Part shown: piece by piece, positions 8,015 to 14,488 of the stretch
Layout: each line of letters opens with the position of its first letter
How positions within the stretch are numbered: the first letter of the stretch is position 1
Notes under the pieces: generated by a model
Told to the model about the DNA's origin: nothing
Database searches by the model: none
What the model saw: the letters and a program-made list of their open reading frames with translations, nothing else
Position numbers and translations under genes: made by a program
From: JBBDYH01 sp040901795
GTDB lineage: Bacteria > Planctomycetota > Planctomycetia > Pirellulales > JALHPA01
Direction: 5' to 3'
DNA length: 21,486 nt
Assembly: GCA_040901795.1 (NCBI GenBank)
Contig: JBBDYH010000099.1
Coordinates: forward strand, 1-21,486

Positions 8015-10054
8015 CTAACCTTCCTCAACGCTCATCCCCAACTGCCGCATCTTGCGATAGAGGTTCGAGCGGTGCAGGCCCAGCAGCTCGGCGGCGTCGG
8101 TCATATTGCCGCGGCTGCGCTCGATCGCGCGCTTGATGTACTCGATCTGAAAGGCCTGTGTGGCGTCGGTCAGCGGGCCGTCGAACTGCAATAGCTCAGA
8201 ACCCTCGGCTCGCGGCGAGAGGATGAACGCCAGGTCCTCGGCCTCGATCTTATCTTCCGCCGTGAGATAAGCCAGACGCTCCATGAGGTTTCGAAGCTCC
8301 CGGACATTGCCCGGCCAGGGGTGTTGAACCAGCCGCTTGCGCGCCATGGCGGTGAGCTTCGGCGGACGGCGGCGTGCTTTGCGGGAGAAATCGGCCAGAA
8401 AATGCTCCGCCAGCAGCAGCACATCGTCGCCTCGCTCGCGCAACGGCGGCAGTTCCAGCGTTACCACATTGAGGCGGAAATACAGATCCTCCCGGAACTT
8501 CTTCTGCCGCACCATCCCGGCGAGGTCCTGGTTTGTAGCGGCGATCACCCGCGCGTCGGTGTGGATCGGCTTGCTGCCGCCGACGCGGACGACGATCTTC
8601 TCTTCGAGCACGCGGAGCAGCTTGGCCTGTCCGCCACGGCTCAAGTCGCCGATTTCGTCAAGGAACAGCGTGCCGCCGTTGGCTAATTCGAACTTGCCGG
8701 CGCGTGCCTCATGGGCATCGGTGAAGGCGCCCTTCTCGTGGCCAAACAGCTCGCTCTCCAGCAGCGTCTCGGCGATTGCCGCGCAGTTCACGGCGATAAA
8801 CGGCTTGTTGCGGCGGCCGCTCAGGTAGTGAATCGCCTGGCTGACAACCTCCTTGCCGGTGCCGTTCTCGCCCAACAGCAGCACGGCCAGGTCGGTTTTG
8901 GCGACGCGGCCGATCGTCGAGCGAAGGGTCTGGATTGGCGGACTCTGGCCGATCAGGCGCACGTCCTCCGCCGCCTGATCGACGAGCCGGCGATGCGTGG
9001 CGACGAGCTCTTCCAGCTCCTGCGTGTTGGCTAGCGCAGTCGCCGCGTGGCCGGCCAGCTCGATGAGCATCGCTTCGTCGTCGTCGGAGAAGTCGGCAGT
9101 GCTCGCCCCGTCAGACTTCGCCCCGTCAGACTTCGCCCCGTCGGACGTCGCGGCGTCAGCGAGCTTATTGATCACCTCGAAAGCGCCGAGCAGCTCGCCC
9201 GCCGGCGTGCGCAGCGGCACGCAGAGGAGCGAGCGCGTCTGGTAGCCGAGCTGCGTATCGACGCGGCGGTTGATCTGTTGTTGCTGGGCCAGGTCGGCGG
9301 CGGCGACGCGGCGAGGCAGCCCGTGCTGGACGACCTGCCCGACGATACCGGCATCGTCGGGGATCCGTAATTCGCCCCCCTCCACGCCGAGCGCCGGCCG
9401 ACCGACGAGCGTGCGATTGGGCTTGTCCCAGAGAAAGATGCTGGCCCGGTCGGCGTGGATGAGTCGCGTGGCCGTTTGGGCCATCTGCTCCAGGAGCGGA
9501 ACCATCTCATGCGTTTGGTTCCACTGTGCCGCCAGCTCGAGAATGGTCTCCAACTCTTCGGTGCGGCGAATCTGCTGTTGCCGCGCGCGCACACTGGCCA
9601 GTCCGGCGGCGAGTGCGGCGGCCAGGGCGTCAAGAACGTTCGTAGTCTCGCGGCTCGACTTGGCGCCATGGACGAGGAGCACTCCGGCGGAGGCCCGCCG
9701 CGGCACGAGAGGAGCGGCAATCCAGGCGCCTTCTGCAGCCGTGGCTTCGCGATCAAGGACTTCGGCTAATAGGCCGGTTGGCATATTGCGACGGGAGCCG
9801 GATTCGCCTTCAATCGACCACTTTGCCTCAGTCAAACTGACAAGTGCGATGTAGTCCGCGCCGACGAACGACAAGACGAGCGCGAGCGCTTCCTTCAAGA
9901 GTCGGGCAGCATCCTCGTGCTCACAGGATTTCCAGAGCAGTTCGAGGACCGCCGGAGCGGCTTGGGGCCGGGAGCGAAGCCGGTCGAAGTCCGATTTGGC
10001 GGCGTCGTCTATAATAAGAATCCCCCTTGCAAAGGTCCGAGGCGGGCGCGGCAA
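8015..10054 (-). CDS. GAF-domain sigma-54-dependent transcriptional activator
   Basis: A 679-residue enhancer-binding protein that would hydrolyse ATP to open sigma-54 RNA polymerase promoters. Residues about 35-155 resemble a degenerate GAF domain, and 165-345 form a clearer GAF sensor domain. The AAA+ domain (about 365-600) has Walker A GENGTGKE at 395-402, Walker B GTLFLDEIGD at 461-470, and arginine-finger region FREDLYFRLNV. A Fis-type helix-turn-helix lies at about 635-675. The sigma-54 contact loop reads GAFTDA (442-447) instead of GAFTGA. There is no receiver domain, so signalling is probably through ligand or partner binding at the GAFs. A 15-base tandem repeat adds SDGAK units at about 304-317. 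The listed start is a TTG with no obvious ribosome site, so the true N-terminus may be shorter. Its targets are unknown; the neighbouring PEP-CTERM genes are one possibility, but I found no -24/-12 promoter upstream of them. Confidence 0.9.
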   Translation of the reverse strand: MPRPPRTFARGILIIDDAAKSDFDRLRSRPQAAPAVLELLWKSCEHEDAARLLKEALALVLSFVGADYIALVSLTEAKWSIEGESGSRRNMPTGLLAEVLDREATAAEGAWIAAPLVPRRASAGVLLVHGAKSSRETTNVLDALAAALAAGLASVRARQQQIRRTEELETILELAAQWNQTHEMVPLLEQMAQTATRLIHADRASIFLWDKPNRTLVGRPALGVEGGELRIPDDAGIVGQVVQHGLPRRVAAADLAQQQQINRRVDTQLGYQTRSLLCVPLRTPAGELLGAFEVINKLADAATSDGAKSDGAKSDGASTADFSDDDEAMLIELAGHAATALANTQELEELVATHRRLVDQAAEDVRLIGQSPPIQTLRSTIGRVAKTDLAVLLLGENGTGKEVVSQAIHYLSGRRNKPFIAVNCAAIAETLLESELFGHEKGAFTDAHEARAGKFELANGGTLFLDEIGDLSRGGQAKLLRVLEEKIVVRVGGSKPIHTDARVIAATNQDLAGMVRQKKFREDLYFRLNVVTLELPPLRERGDDVLLLAEHFLADFSRKARRRPPKLTAMARKRLVQHPWPGNVRELRNLMERLAYLTAEDKIEAEDLAFILSPRAEGSELLQFDGPLTDATQAFQIEYIKRAIERSRGNMTDAAELLGLHRSNLYRKMRQLGMSVEEG
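9104..9148. repeat. Three 15-bp tandem repeats inside the activator gene
   Basis: CGCCCCGTCAGACTT occurs at 9104-9118 and 9119-9133. A third, slightly changed copy is at 9134-9148. In the minus-strand reading frame each unit adds SDGAK or a close variant. They sit just before the last helix of the second GAF domain. The repeat is in frame, so changes in copy number would lengthen a linker without breaking the gene. Confidence 0.85.
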
Positions 10055-10172
10055 ACGGTTTGGCGACAGCGTATGCTAATGATGCGGGGAGACGGCCATG
10101 CCGTCAATTTGACTATTTCGGCGCTCGCAACCAAGAGTTCCCGTCGGTAAGATTTCCACTTGGAGATTCCTC

Positions 10173-10448
10173 ATGCAATCGTTCCAAACCGTGGCGCAGA
10201 TTTCCGACGACCGAACGCTGACGCTCGTCGTCCCCCCCGAGTTCCCCAAGGGGCAGGTTCAGGTAACGCTGACGCCAGTGTCGGAGGAGGACCTACCGTT
10301 CACGCGGGGCGTTAAGGCCGGCATTCCATACACCCAAGGAAAACTGCCTCGAACGAGTCTTGCCGAGTGGGCTGAGGAAAATGCAGAGCATTGGGGAGAT
10401 CAAATCCGTTCCGATGATGTCGAAGGATTCACTGGTCGGAGGTACTAA
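10173..10448 (+). CDS. Putative VapB-like antitoxin
   Basis: A 91-residue small acidic protein that probably neutralises the PIN-domain toxin encoded directly downstream. The first ~35 residues (start MQSFQTVAQI, then LTLVVPPEF and VQVTLTP) look like a short beta-rich DNA-binding fold of the AbrB/DUF104 sort. That assignment is weak. The C-terminal part, SLAEWAEENAEHWGDQIR then VEGFTGRRY, is the kind of extended tail that wraps a toxin. GGAG lies 7 bases before the ATG. The stop codon overlaps the toxin start (TAATG), so the two are translationally coupled. Identification rests mainly on size, position and coupling. Such antitoxins usually repress their own promoter, but no operator was recognised upstream. 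Confidence 0.65.
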   Translation: MQSFQTVAQISDDRTLTLVVPPEFPKGQVQVTLTPVSEEDLPFTRGVKAGIPYTQGKLPRTSLAEWAEENAEHWGDQIRSDDVEGFTGRRY

Positions 10449-10891
10449 TGGAGCTGCCGGCCAGTCTGCTGATGGATACCAGCTACATCATCGCGCTGGA
10501 GAATCGCGGTGACGAGCACCATGCGGCGGCTCGACGGCTAGAACGACAATGTATCGAACGACGCGTTGAACTCGTACTGCATTGGGGCATCGTGCTCGAA
10601 GTCCTGGACGGCTTTGCGCGATTCTCTCGCCGCGACAAGGGTCTGCGACTTGCCGAGCGCTTCAAGGCACAAGATTATGGGGTGTATGAGCTCACCCAGA
10701 CTCTCGGCAATGAGGCACTGGAGTGGTATTCAAACCGCCCTGATAAGGAATGGGGCCTGACGGATTGCGTCTCGTTCGTTCTAATGAGCCAACTCGGAAT
10801 CTCCGAGGCGTTGACTGCTGACCGGCACTTTGTCCAAGCCGGTTTCCGCGCGCTATTGCTGGAAGAAAGCGAAGACGACAAGGGAGTTTAG
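10448..10891 (+). CDS. PIN-domain toxin, VapC-like ribonuclease
   Basis: A 147-residue PIN-domain protein, expected to be a magnesium-dependent ribonuclease acting on tRNA or rRNA. The four acidic positions of the fold are present: D10 in LLMDTSYIIAL, E51 in GIVLEVLDGF, D106 in EWGLTDCVSF, and D125 in ALTADRHF. Length fits VapC toxins. The start codon overlaps the antitoxin stop by one base. The stop codon at 10889-10891 is only four bases before the fabI start, so the toxin, antitoxin and fabI are probably on one transcript. No damage to the catalytic residues is seen, so the toxin should be active. Confidence 0.85.
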   Translation: MELPASLLMDTSYIIALENRGDEHHAAARRLERQCIERRVELVLHWGIVLEVLDGFARFSRRDKGLRLAERFKAQDYGVYELTQTLGNEALEWYSNRPDKEWGLTDCVSFVLMSQLGISEALTADRHFVQAGFRALLLEESEDDKGV

Positions 10892-10895
10892 ATTC

Positions 10896-11723
10896 ATGCC
10901 CCTGTTCGACGGCAAGAAGGGTCTCATCCTCGGCGTGGCCAACGACCACTCCATCGCCTGGGCAATTGCCCAGCGGATCATGGCCGAAGGCGGACTGTGC
11001 GGCTTTACTCACCTGCCCGACCGGCCCGACGACGATCGCCAGCGGAACCGTCGCCGCGTGGCGCTCTTGACCGACAAGGCGCCGAACGCAAAGTTCCTCG
11101 TGCCGATGGACGCCGGCAAAGACGACGACATCCGCGCGGTCGTCGAACACGCCGCCAAGGAGTTCGGCAAGCTCGACTTCGTGCTGCATTCGATCGCCTT
11201 TGCCTCGACCGATGATCTCAAGCGGCCGACCGTTGAGACCAGCCGCGAGGGGTTCAAGATGGCAATGGAGATCAGCGCCTATAGCCTGATCGCCGTGGCC
11301 AACGCGGCGAAAGAGGTGATGTCGCCGGCGTCGGCGATCCTCACGCTCACCTACTACGGCGGCGAACGCGTGGTGCCGGGTTACAACGTGATGGGCATCT
11401 GCAAGGCGGCGCTCGACTGCTCGATGAAATACCTGGCGTTCGATCTCGGCCCGCGAGGAGTTCGCGTGAACGCGCTTTCGGCCGGTCCGTTGCGCACGCT
11501 GGCCGCACGAGCGGTCGGCGCCGACGACATGAACTCGCTCTACGAGCAAATCGCCCCCTCCGGCAAGAACATCACGCACGAAGACGTGGCGCGGACCGGC
11601 GCGTTTCTCCTGTCGGACATGTCCGAAGGCATCACCGGCGAGATCCTGCACGTGGACGGGGGCTACAACATCATGGGGTCGCCGGGGAGGATGCTGGAGA
11701 AGCTGAAGTCTAGCAGCGTTTAG
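10896..11723 (+). CDS. fabI: Enoyl-[acyl-carrier-protein] reductase FabI
   Basis: A 275-residue NADH-dependent enoyl-ACP reductase, which catalyses the last step of each fatty-acid elongation cycle in the cytoplasm. The nucleotide-binding signature GVANDHSIAWAIA is at 13-25. The active site Y163-x6-K170 (YNVMGICK) is preceded by Y153/Y154. The family motif SAGPLRTLAA is at 195-204 and LHVDGGY is at 251-257. A basic stretch, DRPDDDRQRNRRR (42-54), is the one part that differs from the E. coli enzyme as I remember it. The ATG at 10896 was chosen over an in-frame start 22 codons earlier, which would lie inside the toxin gene. GGGAG lies 9 bases upstream. It directly follows the toxin gene and ends in a hairpin at 11725. 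Identity is secure. Confidence 0.95.
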   Translation: MPLFDGKKGLILGVANDHSIAWAIAQRIMAEGGLCGFTHLPDRPDDDRQRNRRRVALLTDKAPNAKFLVPMDAGKDDDIRAVVEHAAKEFGKLDFVLHSIAFASTDDLKRPTVETSREGFKMAMEISAYSLIAVANAAKEVMSPASAILTLTYYGGERVVPGYNVMGICKAALDCSMKYLAFDLGPRGVRVNALSAGPLRTLAARAVGADDMNSLYEQIAPSGKNITHEDVARTGAFLLSDMSEGITGEILHVDGGYNIMGSPGRMLEKLKSSSV

Positions 11724-11724
11724 C

Positions 11725-11743
11725 CGTCGACGGCACGTCGACG
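11725..11743. terminator. Palindrome directly after fabI stop
   Basis: CGTCGACG-GCA-CGTCGACG gives an 8-bp perfect stem with a three-base loop, starting two bases after the fabI stop. No T-tract follows, so it is not a classic intrinsic terminator. It may stabilise or end the fabI message, and it belongs in form with the three-base-loop palindromes elsewhere in the window. Confidence 0.45.
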
Positions 11744-11746
11744 ATC

Positions 11747-11780
11747 AATGGGGAATGACTCGAATGGGGAATGGGGAATG
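11747..11780 (+). repeat. AATGGGGAATG short repeats at the Nudix gene start
   Basis: AATGGGGAATG occurs at 11747-11757. A second tract, AATGGGGAATGGGGAATG, is at 11763-11780, separated by ACTCG. A closely similar tract is at 20012-20034, before nrdR. The repeat contains several ATG codons and G-rich patches and covers the first codons of the longest Nudix reading frame, so it obscures the true start. Confidence 0.7.
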
Positions 11781-12215
11781 CCTGATGCAGCGCAGCCGTT
11801 AATCGATTCCAGCATCGCGAGCTCGATTTCCATCGCTGTTGTCGAGCATGATGGTCGGATTCTCGTTGGCCGACGGCCCCCGGGCGCCGTGCTGGCTGGA
11901 CTGTGGGAGTTTCCCGGCGGCAAAGTTCACCACCGCGAGACGCCCGCCCACGCCGCCATCCGCGAGTGCCACGAAGAAGCCGGCATCGAAGTCGAAGTCA
12001 TCGGCCTCTACGACGAACGCCTATACGAGTACGACCATGCGCTCGTACACCTGCGATACTTTGCCTGCCGCCCGCTGGATTCATCGCAGCAGCCCCGACC
12101 GCCGTTTCGTTGGGTCGATCGACAGCACTTGAGCCGTTACCAATTCCCGCCGGCGAACGAGGAACTGCTGCGACGGTTGGTACAGACGCCTGAACGCGGG
12201 CACGAAGTTCCATGA
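11748..12215 (+). CDS. Nudix hydrolase (MutT-like)
   Basis: A 155-residue Nudix hydrolase, probably cleaving oxidised or modified nucleoside triphosphates in the manner of MutT; its substrate is not shown by the sequence. The Nudix box is complete: G58-x5-E64-x7-R72-E73-x2-E76-E77-x-G79 (GGKVHHRE, then RECHEEAGI). WEFPGGK before it and FRWVD (120-124) near the C-terminus fit the MutT branch. The longest frame starts at 11748 inside a GGGGAATG repeat. The ATG at 11778 (MPDAAQ) is as likely and would give 145 residues. The stop overlaps the next gene's start (ATGA), showing translational coupling to the flavoprotein. Confidence 0.87.
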   Translation: MGNDSNGEWGMPDAAQPLIDSSIASSISIAVVEHDGRILVGRRPPGAVLAGLWEFPGGKVHHRETPAHAAIRECHEEAGIEVEVIGLYDERLYEYDHALVHLRYFACRPLDSSQQPRPPFRWVDRQHLSRYQFPPANEELLRRLVQTPERGHEVP

Positions 12216-13732
12216 ACCGTCACCCCGCGCTGTTTCCCGCCGACGAGTCGAGCGCAAAGCTGGAGCAAAACGCCCACCCGCCCGATTGGGTCAATCCACG
12301 GCCTGCCGGGCGATACAACCTGGTTGTCCTTGGCGGCGGCACCGCCGGGCTGGTGACGGCCGCAGGGGCCGCCGGCCTTGGGGCGCGTGTGGCGCTCGTC
12401 GAGCGCGGGCTTCTGGGCGGCGATTGCCTCAACTACGGCTGCGTGCCCTCGAAGGCGCTGTTGCGCACCGCCAGAGCAGCCGCGGACGTTCGCCAGGCGG
12501 CGTCGTTTGGCGTTCAGTCAACAGGTGACGTCCGCGTCGACTTTCCAGCGGCCATGGCGCGGCTGCGGCGATTGCGCTCCGATATAAGCCCGCACGACGG
12601 GGCGCAGCGTTTCCGCGGGTTGGGGGTCGACGTGTTCTTCGGCGAAGCGCGCTTCGTCGCTGCCGACACCGTCTTGGTGGGCGACCAGCATCTGCCATTC
12701 CGCCGCGCCGTGATCGCGACCGGTTCCCGGGCAGCGGTGCCGGACATTCACGGACTGACGGAAGCTGGTTTCTTGACCAACGAGACGGTCTTTTCGCTCA
12801 CGGACTTGCCGCCGCGGCTGGCGATCATCGGGGCGGGCCCGATTGGCTGTGAACTCGGGCAGGCTTTTGCGCGCTGCGGCAGTCGCGTGACGCTCATTGG
12901 CAAGCACGACCGCGTCCTGCCGCGCGACGACATCGAGGCCGCAGACATTATCGAAGCGGCGCTCAGGCGAGACGGGATCGATGTGCTGTTGCGAGCGGAA
13001 ACGACCCACGTCGAACCGCGTGGCGCGCTGAAAGTGCTTGCAATCCGTCAGGGTATTGGACGCCGCGAAGTGATCGCCGATGAAATCCTGGTGACGACCG
13101 GACGGACGGCGAACGTCGAAGGACTCGGCCTGGAAGTCGTTGGCGTTGCATACGACGAGCGCCGCGGGGTTCACGTCGATGATCGCCTGCAAACGGCGAA
13201 CGGCCGCATCTTTGCCGCAGGGGACATCTGCTCTTCGTTCAAGTTCACGCACGCCGCCGACGCGATGGCCCGCATCGTAATCCAAAACGCACTGTTTTTC
13301 GGCCGCGCGAAGGCCAGCCGTCTGGTGATTCCCTGGTGTACCTATACTGACCCCGAAGTCGCCCATGTCGGCTTGTTACCCGCCGAGGCCCAACAGCGAG
13401 GAGTCGAGATCGACACGTATACCGAGCAACTTCGCGACGTGGACCGGGCCCTCCTCGACGGCGAAACCGAGGGCTTCATCAAGATTCACGTCCGCCGCGG
13501 TGGCGACAAGATCGTCGGAGCAACCGTAGTCGCCCGGCATGCCGGCGAAATGATCTCCGAGATGACCTTGGCCATGACAGCTCGAGCGGGGCTCGGCAAG
13601 CTGGCTCGGACGATCCATCCGTATCCTACGCAGGCCGAAGCGATCAAGCATGCCGCCGACGCCTGCCAGCGCACGCGGCTCACACCGCGTCTTAAGCGCT
13701 GGCTCGATCGTTGGTTCTGCTGGCTGCGTTGA
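12212..13732 (+). CDS. MerA/Lpd-family FAD-dependent disulfide oxidoreductase
   Basis: A 506-residue flavoprotein of the pyridine nucleotide-disulfide oxidoreductase class I family. It uses NAD(P)H and FAD to reduce a disulfide or related substrate. The FAD-binding GGGTAG is at 41-46. The redox-active pair is C72/C77 in GGDCLNYGCVPSKALL. The NAD(P)-binding IIGAGPIGCELG is near 208-220. GRIFAAGDICS follows, and the dimer-interface HPYPTQAE lies near the C-terminus. It is often annotated as mercuric reductase. However, it lacks an N-terminal heavy-metal-binding domain and the paired C-terminal cysteines of true MerA; the end is RWFCWLR with a single Cys. No mer genes are nearby. It overlaps the Nudix gene by four bases. 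The exact substrate is unknown. Confidence 0.88.
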   Translation: MNRHPALFPADESSAKLEQNAHPPDWVNPRPAGRYNLVVLGGGTAGLVTAAGAAGLGARVALVERGLLGGDCLNYGCVPSKALLRTARAAADVRQAASFGVQSTGDVRVDFPAAMARLRRLRSDISPHDGAQRFRGLGVDVFFGEARFVAADTVLVGDQHLPFRRAVIATGSRAAVPDIHGLTEAGFLTNETVFSLTDLPPRLAIIGAGPIGCELGQAFARCGSRVTLIGKHDRVLPRDDIEAADIIEAALRRDGIDVLLRAETTHVEPRGALKVLAIRQGIGRREVIADEILVTTGRTANVEGLGLEVVGVAYDERRGVHVDDRLQTANGRIFAAGDICSSFKFTHAADAMARIVIQNALFFGRAKASRLVIPWCTYTDPEVAHVGLLPAEAQQRGVEIDTYTEQLRDVDRALLDGETEGFIKIHVRRGGDKIVGATVVARHAGEMISEMTLAMTARAGLGKLARTIHPYPTQAEAIKHAADACQRTRLTPRLKRWLDRWFCWLR

Positions 13733-13801
13733 GTATCGGCACACCGGCGCAGCTTTTGCACTTGTATCATATCGCTAGCATCGTATCGCCAAAGCGCATG
13801 C

Positions 13802-13831
13802 TTGCGGCGCGCGACGGGGTTTCGATATGAT
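13802..13831 (+). promoter_or_regulatory. Predicted sigma-70-type promoter of YYAP-repeat gene
   Basis: TTGCGG at 13802-13807 and TATGAT at 13826-13831 are separated by 18 bases. Start of transcription would be near 13838, leaving a leader of about 40 bases with AGGAGA before the ATG. The -10 box overlaps CGATATGAT, which pairs perfectly with ATCATATCG at 13766-13774, suggesting a possible operator. Confidence 0.45.
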
Positions 13832-13876
13832 CGGCTCTGTGGACAGAACCAATTTCCGCTTTGCAGGAGACAAACG

Positions 13877-14374
13877 ATGAAGAAGGCGCTGTTTACTCTA
13901 CTTGGCGTGGCCGCTCTCATTGTGGCGATTGCGGCGACCAGCCAGGCGCAAGTGGTCGTCGGTTATCCGGTGACCGCGTACTATGCGCCCGCAACGACGT
14001 ACTACGCTCCGGCGACCACCACGTACGTCCCCACGACGACCTATTACGCGCCCGCGACGACCGCGCCCACGACGACCTATTACGCGCCGACCACGAGCTA
14101 TTACGCGCCGACGACGACGTACTATGCTCCTGCGGCCACGGCTGTCCCGACAACGACCTTTTATGCTCCGACTACGTCGTACTACGTTCCCGCCGCGACG
14201 ACTGCGTATTACGCGCCGAGGACTACGCTGTATGCGCCGACTACTGCGCTGTACGCACCGACAACCGCGTACTATGCGCCGGTGGCAACTCCCGGTCGAA
14301 CGGTGGTCGGGCGCACGACCTACTATGTCCCGGGCCAGCCGATTCGCAACGCGCTGCGTGCCATTGGCCCGTAG
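13877..14374 (+). CDS. Secreted YYAP-repeat tyrosine/threonine-rich protein
   Basis: A 165-residue exported low-complexity protein. Residues 1-24 are a signal peptide (MKKALFTLLG, a hydrophobic core, then TSQA before Q25). The mature chain has about fourteen copies of a Y-Y-A-P-like unit (YYAP, YYVP, FYAP, LYAP) spaced by T-, A- and P-rich segments. It then ends in a short non-repetitive tail (GRTVVGRTTYYVPGQPIR). It has no cysteine and no membrane anchor beyond the signal. AGGAGA six bases upstream fixes the start at 13877 rather than the earlier in-frame TTG. It has its own predicted promoter and terminator, so it is a single-gene unit. I know of no assigned function; a structural cell-wall or matrix role is a guess from composition. 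Similar YYAP repeats occur in planctomycete proteins to my knowledge. Confidence 0.8.
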   Translation: MKKALFTLLGVAALIVAIAATSQAQVVVGYPVTAYYAPATTYYAPATTTYVPTTTYYAPATTAPTTTYYAPTTSYYAPTTTYYAPAATAVPTTTFYAPTTSYYVPAATTAYYAPRTTLYAPTTALYAPTTAYYAPVATPGRTVVGRTTYYVPGQPIRNALRAIGP

Positions 14375-14436
14375 CAGCACACGGCAGGGCGATGTGGAGC
14401 GCAGCTACGCGCTAACCAGACGCGACGTTATTCTAG

Positions 14437-14476
14437 AAGCGCCCACCAAAGACTCAGGTCGGCGCTTTTTTCTTTT
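14437..14476 (+). terminator. Intrinsic terminator after YYAP-repeat gene
   Basis: AAGCGCC (14437-14443) pairs with GGCGCTT (14461-14467) across a 17-base loop. TTTTTTCTTTT follows from 14466. This is the best rho-independent terminator in the window. It lies 63 bases after the YYAP gene stop and only about 12 bases before the dehydrogenase start, so it could also act as an attenuator for that gene. Confidence 0.7.
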
Positions 14477-14488
14477 GCACGTTGCAAC

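Noticed and set aside
10692..11651. Minus-strand 319-codon open frame across fabI
   Set aside because: Shadow of the FabI coding frame; the translation is His/Arg/Val-rich and without motifs.
12518..13366. Minus-strand 282-codon open frame across the flavoprotein gene
   Set aside because: It is antisense to a gene with intact family motifs, and its translation shows no recognisable domain.
12212..13732. Mercuric reductase (merA)
   Set aside because: No heavy-metal domain, no C-terminal Cys pair and no mer neighbours; only the broader family is supported.
13877..14374. YYAP repeats as a CRISPR-like or non-coding DNA repeat array
   Set aside because: Units are irregular in length, in frame, and follow a signal peptide with a good ribosome site; it is protein-coding.
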